Of a DNA stretch of 37,328 bases, positions 1-6,928 are shown piece after piece (the stretch's first letter is position 1; every line of letters begins with the position of its first letter). The notes beneath the pieces are model-generated. The model searched no databases. It had not been told where the DNA came from and was given only the letters and a program-made list of their open reading frames with translations. The DNA is from Salinicola sp. Lineage in GTDB: Bacteria; Pseudomonadota; Gammaproteobacteria; Pseudomonadales; Halomonadaceae. The stretch is from the NCBI GenBank assembly GCA_002695065.1, contig NZNW01000029.1, forward strand, positions 1-37,328. Reading direction: 5' to 3'. A program made the translations under genes and the position numbers.

Positions 1-454
1 CGAGCAGGAAGGCATCGCCAAGCACGGCGCCAAGCGGGGCACCGCCGTGGCCTGTGCCAAGGTGCCCAAGTTCACCGTGCTGATCGGCGGCAGCTTCGGC
101 GCCGGCAACTACGGCATGTGCGGCCGCGCCTATGATCCGAACCTTTTGTTCATGTGGCCCAATGCGCGCATCTCGGTGATGGGCGGCGAGCAGGCCGCCA
201 ACGTGCTGGCCCAGGTGAAGCGCGAGCAGCTCGAACGCGACGGCAGCGACTGGCCGGAAGACGAGGAAGCGGCGTTCAAGGCGCCGATTCGCGAACAGTA
301 CGAACGCCAGGGCCACCCCTATTACGCCAGCGCCCGGCTGTGGGACGACGGCGTGATCGACCCGCTGCAGACCCGCGACGTGATCGGCCTGGCGCTCTCC
401 GCCGCGATGAATGCAGAAGTCGAAGAGACAAGATTCGGCGTGTTTAGGATGTAG
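1..454 (+). CDS. liuB: Methylcrotonoyl-CoA carboxylase beta (carboxyltransferase) subunit, 3' part
   Basis: This is the C-terminal part (about 150 residues) of the carboxyltransferase subunit of 3-methylcrotonyl-CoA carboxylase. It transfers carboxyl from biotin on LiuD to 3-methylcrotonyl-CoA in leucine/isovalerate degradation. The reading frame is open from base 2, so the gene begins before the window; an internal GTG at 47 is not the real start. Visible family motifs are [28 protein letters not shown] and the C-terminal [14 protein letters not shown]. The protein ends in GVFRM at a TAG (452-454). The next gene, liuC, is 150 bp away across a repeat-rich spacer, and liuC, liuD and liuE are all on the same strand, so this is one operon. 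Propionyl-CoA or acyl-CoA carboxylase beta subunits share the fold, but the neighbours make the methylcrotonyl-CoA assignment firm. Confidence 0.95.
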   Translation, partial: EQEGIAKHGAKRGTAVACAKVPKFTVLIGGSFGAGNYGMCGRAYDPNLLFMWPNARISVMGGEQAANVLAQVKREQLERDGSDWPEDEEAAFKAPIREQYERQGHPYYASARLWDDGVIDPLQTRDVIGLALSAAMNAEVEETRFGVFRM

Positions 455-456
455 GC

Positions 457-590
457 CCCTTGCTACGCAAGGGAGCTGGAAGCTTGAAGCTATAAGCTGG
501 AAGTCTCTTCCCAACGCTTCGGCTACACGGTATCGGGAGTTCTTCCAGCTTCCAGGCGCGAAGCGCCGCTCTTCCAGCTTCAAGCTTTAT
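457..590. repeat. Intergenic inverted-repeat cluster (REP-like) between liuB and liuC
   Basis: Just after the liuB stop is a perfect small hairpin, CCCTTGC-tac-GCAAGGG (457-473). It is followed by a set of related words: AAGCTTGAAGCT (480-491) and AAGCTGGAAG (494-503) on one side, and CTTCCAGCTT (542-551 and again 571-580) and AGCTTCAAGCTT (576-587) on the other. The 12-bp arms 480-491 and 576-587 are exact reverse complements. A further GGCGC-gaa-GCGCC hairpin lies at 554-566. The spacer could fold into a long stem-loop inside the operon mRNA. It may be a dispersed REP-type element; copy number elsewhere cannot be seen here. Confidence 0.7.
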
Positions 591-604
591 TAACGAGGCC
601 CCAG

Positions 605-1465
605 ATGTCAGATATCACTTCCTACTCAAGACTCGAGATCGACTCCCGCGGCGTCGCGCGGCTGACGCTGGATCGGCCCGAGGTTCACAACGCCTTCGAC
701 GATGCGTTGATCCAAGAGCTCAACGCCCATCTCGAACGCCTGCACGCGCTGGCCGAGCGCAACGAGGTGCGGCTGGTGGTGCTGGCATCCGACGGCAAGC
801 ACTTCTCCGCCGGGGCGGATCTGCACTGGATGAAGCGCATGGTGGACTACGACTTCGACGACAACCTCAAGGATTCCCGCGAGCTGGCGCGGCTGATGCA
901 GCAGCTGGACGAGCTGCCCTGCCCGACGTTGTGCCGGGTGCAAGGCGCAGCCTACGGCGGCGCGGTGGGGCTTGCCGCCTGCTGCGACGTGGTGATCGCC
1001 TCAGAAAGAGCGACGTTCTGCCTGTCGGAAGTGCGTATCGGCCTCTCGCCGGCGGTGATCAGCCCCTATGTCCAGCGCGCTATCGGCCCGCGCCAGATGC
1101 GCCGCTACGCGCTCACCGCCGAGGTGATCGACGCCGCCACCGCGCAGTCCTTGGGCCTGGTGCATGAGGTGGTGGATGGGCAGGAGCTGGATATCCACAT
1201 CGACCAGACGATCGATCGGCTGCTCGCCGCCTCGCCCCAGGCCCAGCGCGCCACCAAGGCGCTGCTGGCCCGGGTCGACCAGGACCCCGGTTCCGATGCC
1301 ACCCGTGAGCGCTGCTGTCGCACGATCAGCGAACTGCGGGTCAGCCGCGAAGGTCAGGAGGGACTCGCCGCCTTCTTCGACAAGCGACCACCCGCCTGGC
1401 AGCCCACCGGAGATACCCACAGGCATAAAGACGGCCATTCGGACAACAAGGAACCGCGCTCATGA
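605..1465 (+). CDS. liuC: Methylglutaconyl-CoA hydratase (enoyl-CoA hydratase family)
   Basis: LiuC hydrates 3-methylglutaconyl-CoA to HMG-CoA, the step after methylcrotonyl-CoA carboxylase in leucine degradation; it is cytosolic. The 286-residue protein has the crotonase fold signature: the oxyanion-hole segment HFSAGADL (about 66-73), the second oxyanion segment GAAYGGAVGL (114-123), and SEVRIGLSPAVISP with the candidate catalytic Glu142. The first of the two classical enoyl-CoA hydratase glutamates is replaced by Gly in GGAVGL, as I recall for LiuC-type enzymes. The last 25 or so residues (PPAWQPTGDTHRHKDGHSDN) form a hydrophilic tail beyond the usual end. The ATG at 605 is preceded by a weak GAGG. 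The stop overlaps the liuD start as ATGA (1462-1465), indicating translational coupling. Confidence 0.93.
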   Translation: MSDITSYSRLEIDSRGVARLTLDRPEVHNAFDDALIQELNAHLERLHALAERNEVRLVVLASDGKHFSAGADLHWMKRMVDYDFDDNLKDSRELARLMQQLDELPCPTLCRVQGAAYGGAVGLAACCDVVIASERATFCLSEVRIGLSPAVISPYVQRAIGPRQMRRYALTAEVIDAATAQSLGLVHEVVDGQELDIHIDQTIDRLLAASPQAQRATKALLARVDQDPGSDATRERCCRTISELRVSREGQEGLAAFFDKRPPAWQPTGDTHRHKDGHSDNKEPRS

Positions 1466-3558
1466 GCCTGACAAATGCGCCTCGCCCGCTACGTTCGGTG
1501 CTGATCGCCAATCGCGGCGAGATCGCCTGCCGCGTGATGCGCACCGCCCGCCGCCTGGGGCTTCGCACCATTGCCGTCTACTCCGATGCCGACGCCAACG
1601 CGCGCCACGTGCGCGAGGCCGACGAGGCCGTGCGTCTCGGCCCCGCCCCCGCGCGGGAGAGCTATCTGAACGTCGCAGCGGTGATCGAGGCCGCCCAGCG
1701 CAGCGGCGCCGACGCCATCCACCCCGGCTACGGGTTTCTCTCCGAGAACGCCGACTTCGTCGCCGCCTGCGAGGCTGCCGACATCGTCTTCGTCGGGCCG
1801 CCGGCCAGCGCCATCGCCGCCATGGGCGACAAGGCGTCGGCCAAGGCGCGCATGTTTAAGGCCGGCGTGCCGCTGGTGCCCGGCTACCACGGCGAGGCGC
1901 AGGACGATGCCCTGCTCAGGGAAGAAGCCGGCAAGATCGGTTACCCGGTGCTGCTGAAAGCCAGCGCCGGGGGCGGCGGCAAGGGTATGCGGGTGGTCGA
2001 ATCCGACCACGAGTTCCAGGCCGCCCTGGACGGCTGCCGCCGGGAATCCCGCGCCGCGTTCGGTGACGAGCGCATGCTGATCGAGAAGTACCTGACCCAG
2101 CCGCGCCACGTCGAAGTGCAGGTGTTCTGCGATAGCCAAGGCAACGGCGTCTACCTGTTCGAGCGCGACTGCAGCGTGCAGCGCCGCCACCAGAAGGTGC
2201 TGGAAGAAGCCCCGGCGCCCAACCTGTCCCCCGCGCTGCGCCAACAAATGGGCGAAGCTGCCGTCCGCGCCGCCCAGGAGATCGGCTATGTCGGCGCCGG
2301 TACGGTGGAGTTCCTGCTGGATGCCGCCGCAGAACCTGTCTCAAACACCGAGACGAGCGAAGCGACGCGTTTCTACTTCATGGAGATGAACACCCGGCTG
2401 CAGGTCGAGCACCCGGTCACCGAGTTGATCACCGGCGAGGATCTGGTCGAGTGGCAGCTGCGCGTGGCCGCCGGGCTGCCGCTGCCCAAGGCCCAGGACG
2501 CGCTGACGCTCACCGGCCACGCCATCGAAGCGCGGCTCTATGCCGAGGACCCGGACAACGACTTCCTGCCCGCTACCGGCACGCTCGAACGGTTCGGACT
2601 CGACCTGAACGCCAGCGACCTGGCGCCGGATCGCGTGCGTCTGGATAGCGGCGTCGAAGCCGGTGACGACGTCTCGATGCACTATGACCCGATGCTGGCC
2701 AAGCTGATCGTCCACGGCGAGGATCGCGGCCAGGCCCTGGCGGAGATGGATCGCACGCTGGCGGCACTGGATATCTCCGGCGTGAACACCAATCGCCGTT
2801 TTCTGCAGCGCCTGGTGACGCATCCGGATTTCATCGCCGCCCGGCTCGACACCCGCTTTATCGAACACCACCACGACGCGCTGTTCGCGAGTGAACCGGC
2901 CACTGATGCGGACATCGCTTGCGCCGCTCTGGTAGCGCTCGACCAACTAGAACAGACAGGCGATGACCATTCACCATGGGAGCGCCGTGACGGCTGGCGG
3001 CTCAACGCCCCGCAGCACCTTCGACTGGCATTTGCCGAGGCCGAGGGCGCGCCGCCGATCCCCGTGACCGCGACACGCTCTGCCTCGCAATCGACTTGGC
3101 AACTGAGCGTGGACCGAGACGGCGAGCAGCATCTCGAAGGCCGCCTGCAGCGGCTCGACGGTGACGCCGTGGCGATCACCCTGGATGGCCATCGCCGTCG
3201 CCTGCTGGCGCGCACCGATCCCGCTCTGGATGGCGAAACGATCATTCTCACTGCCGCCGGCTTCCAGTCCCGCCTGATCTGGCGGCGCTCGGACCGGGTC
3301 GATCATCTGCCGCATGAGGTCGAAGCCAGGCTGACTGCCTCCATGCACGGCACCGTGGTGGCGCTGCTGGTCGAACCCGGCCAGACGGTGGAGAAAGGCA
3401 CGCCGCTGGTGGTGGTGGAAGCGATGAAGATGGAACACACCCTGAGCGCCCCCGCCGCCGGCGCGGTGGAAGCGTTTCACTTCAAGGTGGGCGACGCCGT
3501 GGCGCAGGGGGATGAGCTATTGGCGTTCGCCAGCGCCGACGCGACTGAGGGGGTGTGA
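1462..3558 (+). CDS. liuD: Methylcrotonoyl-CoA carboxylase alpha subunit (biotin carboxylase + biotin carrier)
   Basis: LiuD carboxylates its own biotin with ATP and bicarbonate and passes the carboxyl group to LiuB. The 698-residue protein shows the domains in order: the biotin carboxylase N-terminal domain starting LIANRGEIACRVMRTARR (from about residue 14), ATP-grasp glycine loop KASAGGGGKGMRVV (about 166-179), metal and bicarbonate segment FMEMNTRLQVEHPVTE (about 306-321), the biotin carboxylase C-terminal domain, and a C-terminal biotinyl domain with the EAMKMEH site (biotinylated Lys656). The length is slightly above the family's roughly 650-670; a tail ATEGV follows the biotinyl domain. 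The start is coupled to liuC (ATGA overlap) and the stop lies one base before the liuE ATG. Confidence 0.96.
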   Translation: MSLTNAPRPLRSVLIANRGEIACRVMRTARRLGLRTIAVYSDADANARHVREADEAVRLGPAPARESYLNVAAVIEAAQRSGADAIHPGYGFLSENADFVAACEAADIVFVGPPASAIAAMGDKASAKARMFKAGVPLVPGYHGEAQDDALLREEAGKIGYPVLLKASAGGGGKGMRVVESDHEFQAALDGCRRESRAAFGDERMLIEKYLTQPRHVEVQVFCDSQGNGVYLFERDCSVQRRHQKVLEEAPAPNLSPALRQQMGEAAVRAAQEIGYVGAGTVEFLLDAAAEPVSNTETSEATRFYFMEMNTRLQVEHPVTELITGEDLVEWQLRVAAGLPLPKAQDALTLTGHAIEARLYAEDPDNDFLPATGTLERFGLDLNASDLAPDRVRLDSGVEAGDDVSMHYDPMLAKLIVHGEDRGQALAEMDRTLAALDISGVNTNRRFLQRLVTHPDFIAARLDTRFIEHHHDALFASEPATDADIACAALVALDQLEQTGDDHSPWERRDGWRLNAPQHLRLAFAEAEGAPPIPVTATRSASQSTWQLSVDRDGEQHLEGRLQRLDGDAVAITLDGHRRRLLARTDPALDGETIILTAAGFQSRLIWRRSDRVDHLPHEVEARLTASMHGTVVALLVEPGQTVEKGTPLVVVEAMKMEHTLSAPAAGAVEAFHFKVGDAVAQGDELLAFASADATEGV

Positions 3559-3559
3559 G

Positions 3560-4474
3560 ATGGGGATGCCAAACCAGGTCAGCGTGGTGGAGGTCGGCCC
3601 GCGGGACGGGCTACAGAACGAAGCCGAACCCATCGCCACCGCCGCCAAGCTTGAACTGATCGAGCGGCTCGGCGCGGCGGGGCTAAAGCGGATCGAAGCG
3701 GCGAGTTTCGTCTCGCCCAAATGGGTGCCGCAGATGGCGGATCACCGCGAGGTGATGACCGGCATTCGCCGCCGGCCGGGTGTGATCTACTCCGCGCTTA
3801 CGCCCAATCTCAAAGGGCTGGAGGCCGCGCTGGCGTGCGGCGTCGAAGAGGTCGCCGTTTTCGCAGCGGCGAGCGAAGCCTTCTCCCAGAAGAACATCAA
3901 CTGCTCCATCGCCGAGTCGCTGGCGCGCTTCGCCCCGGTGATCGAACGCGCCCGTGAGTCGAACGTGCGCGTGCGCGGCTATGTCTCCTGCGTGCTGGGT
4001 TGCCCGTATGAAGGCGAGGTGGCCCCGGCCAGGGTCGCCGAGGTCTCCCGGGCGCTGTACGAGATGGGCTGCTACGAGATCTCGCTGGGCGACACCATCG
4101 GCGTCGGTACCCCGCTCGAGGCCAAGCGCCTGCTCGACGCCGTGGCGCACGAAATCCCAATGAATAAGCTCGCCGCCCACTTCCACGACACCTACGGCCA
4201 GGCGCTGGCCAATCTCTACGCCGTGCTCGAGGAAGGCATCGGCGTGATCGACAGCGCCGTCGCCGGCCTCGGCGGCTGCCCCTACGCCAAGGGCGCCACC
4301 GGCAACGTCGCCACCGAAGACGTGATCTACCTGCTCAACGGCCTCGGCATCGACAGCGGCGTGGATCTGGACAAGTTGGCAGAGACAGGGGTGTGGATAA
4401 CCCAGACCATCGGCAAGCCGAATCGGTCGAAGGTGGGTGTGGCGCTGGCGGCGAAGTCATCGTCAATCACTTAG
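3560..4474 (+). CDS. liuE: Hydroxymethylglutaryl-CoA lyase
   Basis: LiuE cleaves HMG-CoA to acetoacetate and acetyl-CoA, the last step of leucine breakdown. The frame is open further upstream inside liuD, but the ATG at 3560 is preferred: it has TGAGGGGG about 7 bp before it and gives a normal 304-residue protein. Motifs are VEVGPRDGLQNE (10-21), SFVSPKWVPQMAD, GYVSCVLGCPYEG, LGDTIGVGTP, HFHDTYGQAL, and the catalytic loop GGCPYAKGATGN with Cys240. The extreme C-terminus (SKVGVALAAKSSSIT) is the point where the accessory island begins. A second, diverged copy of this gene end lies at 6083-6273, so the present last residues may come from an inserted element. Confidence 0.95.
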   Translation: MGMPNQVSVVEVGPRDGLQNEAEPIATAAKLELIERLGAAGLKRIEAASFVSPKWVPQMADHREVMTGIRRRPGVIYSALTPNLKGLEAALACGVEEVAVFAAASEAFSQKNINCSIAESLARFAPVIERARESNVRVRGYVSCVLGCPYEGEVAPARVAEVSRALYEMGCYEISLGDTIGVGTPLEAKRLLDAVAHEIPMNKLAAHFHDTYGQALANLYAVLEEGIGVIDSAVAGLGGCPYAKGATGNVATEDVIYLLNGLGIDSGVDLDKLAETGVWITQTIGKPNRSKVGVALAAKSSSIT

Positions 4475-4494
4475 CTCGTCGGATATATCATATA

Positions 4495-4642
4495 TTGACT
4501 TGTGCACGTTAAGATTTTGCAATGACAGTGCTAACAACTCACCAGTTTCTACTAATATTTGATTCAAACAATCATACCTTTTCCATCTTAACCGAAAGCC
4601 CAATTGCTACGCTTTCATTTCATGGTTAAATTTTGCAATGAC
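4495..4642 (+). promoter_or_regulatory. Putative promoter, 13-bp repeat and attC-like dyad upstream of the microprotein gene
   Basis: The 4475-4687 spacer is AT-rich, unlike the liu genes. TTGACT (4495-4500) and TGCAAT (4518-4523) are spaced by 17 bp and could form a promoter. ATTTTGCAATGAC occurs twice, at 4514-4526 and 4630-4642. Between these copies, TTAACC-GAAAGC (4588-4599) and GCTTTC (4611-4616) plus GGTTAA (4624-4629) form a two-part dyad with a seven-base asymmetry, ending in GTTAAAT. That resembles an attC hairpin but is shorter than usual, so the mobile interpretation is tentative. GACGC...GCGTC (4640-4658) is another small dyad. Confidence 0.4.
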
Positions 4643-4687
4643 GCGATAAAACAGCGTCACCACTAAAACAAATAAAGGTGGATAACT

Positions 4688-4846
4688 ATGGCAGTACAGC
4701 ACTCTCCTCCTAACGGTCCCAGCATCGTCCATAAAGGGCAAAAAGGAGGCATGACCGGTTGCGGGTTCAACACCAATGAAAACCCATCTCATTGGAGTAA
4801 TACAAATAGTAAGATCACATGCGACAAGAACGGATGTAAAAACTAA
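4688..4846 (+). CDS. 52-residue Cys-containing microprotein, unknown function
   Basis: A short gene with a good ribosome binding site (AAAGGTGG about 6 bases before ATG) and its own downstream terminator. The 52-residue product begins MAVQHSPPNGPSIVHKG, has a glycine/lysine-rich middle (GQKGGMTGCGFNT), then NENPSHWSNTNSKITCDKN and ends GCKN. It has three cysteines (26, 46, 51 by count), one tryptophan, no signal peptide and no membrane segment. The polar, Asn/Lys/Cys-rich C-terminal half looks like the functional part, perhaps a metal-binding knuckle or disulfide peptide; that is a guess. The gene faces away from the toxin-antitoxin genes and is AT-richer than the liu operon. I do not recognise a named family. 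Confidence 0.7.
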   Translation: MAVQHSPPNGPSIVHKGQKGGMTGCGFNTNENPSHWSNTNSKITCDKNGCKN

Positions 4847-4880
4847 AAAGGGCTGGGGGTGTAACATCAGCCCCCTTCTT
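4845..4880. terminator. Bidirectional intrinsic terminator
   Basis: GGGCTG (4850-4855) pairs with CAGCCC (4868-4873); an alternative register pairs GGGGG with CCCCC. On the plus strand the stem is followed by TTCTT, and on the minus strand by TTTTTAG. It lies between the convergent microprotein gene and higA and could stop both transcripts. Confidence 0.75.
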
Positions 4881-4901
4881 CCTCGCCATAAGTCCTAAAA
4901 G

Positions 4902-5189
4902 TCAATGCAGCTTTTCGAAGACTTCCGGGTGCTGCTCAGCAATGCGCAGTAGTGCTATTGCCGGCCCTCGCGGCTCCCGCCGCCCCTGCTCCCAGTCCTG
5001 AAGCATTTGCACGCTGACACCCATCAGGCCGGCAAAGGCGGATTGCGACAGTTTCAGCTTCAACCGGATCGCCTTAGGCGGCGAGGGCTCTGAAAGCTCC
5101 TGCGTTCGCAGCGCCAGCTTGCCTTTCTTGAACTGTTTGATTTCCTGAATGCCGTCGAGGATCTCGGCCCCAATATTTCTCTCACCCAT
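4902..5189 (-). CDS. higA: HigA-type antitoxin, Xre-family HTH
   Basis: A 95-residue DNA-binding antitoxin of a type II toxin-antitoxin pair. It would neutralise the HigB-like toxin and repress the operon. The C-terminal two thirds is an Xre helix-turn-helix: LKLSQSAFAGLMGVSVQMLQ (recognition region about residues 48-67), then DWEQGRREPRGPAIALLRIAE, the signature of HigA2/NadS-like antitoxins. The N-terminal 40 residues (MGERNIGAEILDGIQEIKQF...) match the usual leader of that subfamily. The ATG at 5187-5189 overlaps the end of the toxin frame by 8 bp, so the two are coupled with the toxin upstream, typical of higBA order. A terminator follows at 4845-4880. Confidence 0.88.
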   Translation of the reverse strand: MGERNIGAEILDGIQEIKQFKKGKLALRTQELSEPSPPKAIRLKLKLSQSAFAGLMGVSVQMLQDWEQGRREPRGPAIALLRIAEQHPEVFEKLH

Positions 5190-5430
5190 TTTTGATCGCC
5201 TCCGCTATCTGCTTGAGCATATGGCCAGGAATGCTGGCACGCTCCGATTTACCGTAAAGCGTCAGCATCCATATCTCGTGATCGGATTTTTTCCAGTAGT
5301 AAATTGCTCTGACACCGCCGCTCTTGCCGGAACCGGTTGGAGCCCACCGAACCTTACGCACACCAGACGAGCCTTCTCGGGTCGACCACTCTAGGCTCCG
5401 TGATCGATCTGAAATTGAAGCGCGCGACAC
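5182..5430 (-). pseudogene. higB: HigB/RelE-type toxin, probably 5'-truncated
   Basis: The C-terminal part is clearly the HigB2/RelE-superfamily mRNA interferase core: GVRKVRWAPTGSGKSGGVRA, IYYWKK, IWMLTLYGKSE. Full-length relatives have about 35-45 residues before the G-G-L/V-RK motif, forming the first helices. Here the frame can only be extended to a GTG at 5428-5430, and the added residues (SRASISDRSRSLEWSTREG) do not resemble that leader. They are encoded over the 3' end of the neighbouring gene (5391-5936), with a 40-bp overlap. The sequence therefore looks like a toxin that lost its 5' end when it was joined to another gene. It could still be expressed, but a working toxin is doubtful. 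The intact higA partner supports the family call. Confidence 0.65.
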
Positions 5431-5936
5431 AACTCGACATAGGTTCTTGCCGCCTCTTTCGTCGGATCGAGATCGCGAGCCACCTCGCGACGCAGACGCC
5501 GAAGCTCGTGATACAGCGTCACCTGTGGCTGATCGATCAGACCTGCCCGCACCAGCAGCTCCGGTAGCCGAGCCGCTGATACCTCGCCCGGGCCACTATA
5601 TTCAATCTCCTGTGACAACAGCGACGTGCGGGCCGCGCGCTCCAGTCGAGTCCACGCCTCCAGTATGGCCGTACGGGGATGGCGCTCGGCCAGCTCGGTA
5701 AGAAAAGTCTCCTCTTCACCGGCACGCGCGCTCACGACGTCACCCCGACCTGGCGACAGCGAGCGCAGCAGCTCAAGATCGTGCTCGAACTCAGCCTCGA
5801 TAGGCCCGGCCCGCAGCTTCTTGATGAAGGACCCAAACTGCAGGATCTGGTCGCGGAAGAGAAGCGCGAGAATCAGGGCGAACACCGGCCAGGCCAGCGA
5901 CCGGACGAGGCTCGAAATGAACGTCAGCCAATCCAT
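5391..5936 (-). CDS. Membrane-anchored protein of unknown function
   Basis: A 181-residue protein with one N-terminal transmembrane helix (about residues 7-27, VRSLAWPVFALILALLF), a short basic stretch, and a soluble, largely helical domain. The latter contains FEHDLELLRSL, AILEAWTRLERAA and RLPELLVRAGLIDQPQVTLY followed by a charged helix ELRRLRREVARDL. The C-terminal half resembles the DUF4145-like helical domain of small hypothetical proteins in mobile regions, but I cannot name a function. Its GC content is closer to the core genome than that of the cassette array. No clear Shine-Dalgarno precedes the ATG. Its end overlaps the truncated higB, and its start lies 150 bp from the liuE fragment. 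Confidence 0.7.
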   Translation of the reverse strand: MDWLTFISSLVRSLAWPVFALILALLFRDQILQFGSFIKKLRAGPIEAEFEHDLELLRSLSPGRGDVVSARAGEEETFLTELAERHPRTAILEAWTRLERAARTSLLSQEIEYSGPGEVSAARLPELLVRAGLIDQPQVTLYHELRRLRREVARDLDPTKEAARTYVELCRALQFQIDHGA

Positions 5937-6082
5937 TGTCAGTACTCGGTTGATACCGCGTGCATGGTCGTGACTGCGTGAGCTGGCAGCCAGAGTTTCA
6001 GGTTGGCGCAGAGACCGACAAATTGCGAGTCACCAGCGACTGATGAAAGCGCATGCAGCGATGCGTAAAGGTACCCGCATGG

Positions 6083-6273
6083 GTCTATGGCTCGGGCATC
6101 GTTGGCCATGTCTCGACTGAAAACGTGATCAACCTGCCCAACGGCTTCGACATCGACAACTGCGTGGAACTGGATGAGTTAGCAACGACCGGGTGTGGAT
6201 AACGCAGACGATCGACAAGCCGAATCGGTCAAAGGTGGGTGTGGCGCTGGCGGTGAAGTTATCGCGCCGCTGA
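6083..6273 (+). pseudogene. Fragment of a second liuE 3' end (HMG-CoA lyase remnant)
   Basis: Read in the frame of 6086 onward, the sequence gives YGSGIVGHVSTENVINLPNG and continues in parallel to the end of LiuE: CPYAKGATGNVATEDVIYLL in the intact gene pairs with this segment. One base is missing in a G-run near 6190, after which the frame resumes as VWITQTIDKPNRSKVGVALA and ends at TGA 6271-6273. Over about 140 bp the copy is roughly 85% identical by eye to the liuE end. It has no start and no upstream lyase domain. The stretch 5937-6082 before it and 6274-6358 after it shows no gene. The repeat pair brackets 4475-6082 as an inserted segment. Confidence 0.85.
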
Positions 6274-6358
6274 GAACAGAAAAGCCCGCAGCCATTGGTG
6301 AATTGGCCCGAGCTTCACTTATTACGATCATTGCTTGAAGCATAGTGAATGAGTCCGA

Positions 6359-6844
6359 TCAGCTTTTTGATAGCCTGGTTACCCATTGCCTTTGGGACTC
6401 CGTCTCGGGCGCTTGCTCACCTCTAGATATCGTAATTAATTCAAAGGAGGCTTCTGGTTCCACGCCCAGCCTTGCTGCCAAAAGGCTTAGCATCATCGAG
6501 GAACGGCCAACGCCTCCCCGACAGTGAAATACTATTTTTCTCTTCTCTTGCTGCAAAACCGCCAAGGAATCGATGAACTGCATCACTTCTGTATCACTAT
6601 CGGCCACTTCATCTCTGATTGGAAAGTTAAGGTATAAAATCCCCTTGTTTTGGCAAACCTCTTCCTCAGCAAGAAGCTCAAGCTCTATCTGCTCACCACG
6701 CGTCAACATGGAAACGACGACTTCATAGCCCGACAACTTAATTTCTTCTACACTCTGTTCGAGCAACTGGCCCCCTTGTGGATGTGGCATAATAGAAAAA
6801 CGATCGTCACAAAGACCCTCAATCTTATATATTGAATTAATCAT
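6359..6844 (-). CDS. Dual-specificity/tyrosine phosphatase-like protein
   Basis: A 161-residue cytosolic protein with the cysteine-phosphatase P-loop HCRGGVGRSS: Cys108 and Arg114 form the CX5R signature. Asp78 in NFPIRDEV is the likely general acid on the preceding loop. The size and motif placement fit small DSP/PTP-like enzymes (including KAP-type), which dephosphorylate protein Tyr/Ser/Thr or small phospho-compounds; the substrate is unknown. The start ATG has GGTGAG at 6-7 bp. It is AT-richer than the core genes, and its 5' side ends in an attC-like site (6860-6925), so it is probably a cassette. Downstream, a TTCACT...AGTGAA dyad (6314-6349) is the only visible structure; no canonical attC closes this cassette. 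Confidence 0.85.
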   Translation of the reverse strand: MINSIYKIEGLCDDRFSIMPHPQGGQLLEQSVEEIKLSGYEVVVSMLTRGEQIELELLAEEEVCQNKGILYLNFPIRDEVADSDTEVMQFIDSLAVLQQEKRKIVFHCRGGVGRSSMMLSLLAARLGVEPEASFELITISRGEQAPETESQRQWVTRLSKS

Positions 6845-6859
6845 TTATACTCACCAGAG

Positions 6860-6925
6860 ATATAACGCAAAGCTTTGCGGCAATTTTGGAGCATAGCGTA
6901 AAATTTGCCGGCAGCATTTTTTAGG
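6860..6925 (-). repeat. Degenerate attC-like site
   Basis: Between the phosphatase and the repeat-protein genes. On the minus strand it ends in GCGTTATATC (core-like GTTATAT). It contains the perfect palindrome CGCAAAGCTTTGCG (6866-6879) and an arm pair GGCAATTTT / AAAATTTGCC with one bulged base. The opposite RYYYAAC box is not recognisable. Confidence 0.45.
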
Positions 6926-6928
6926 GAC

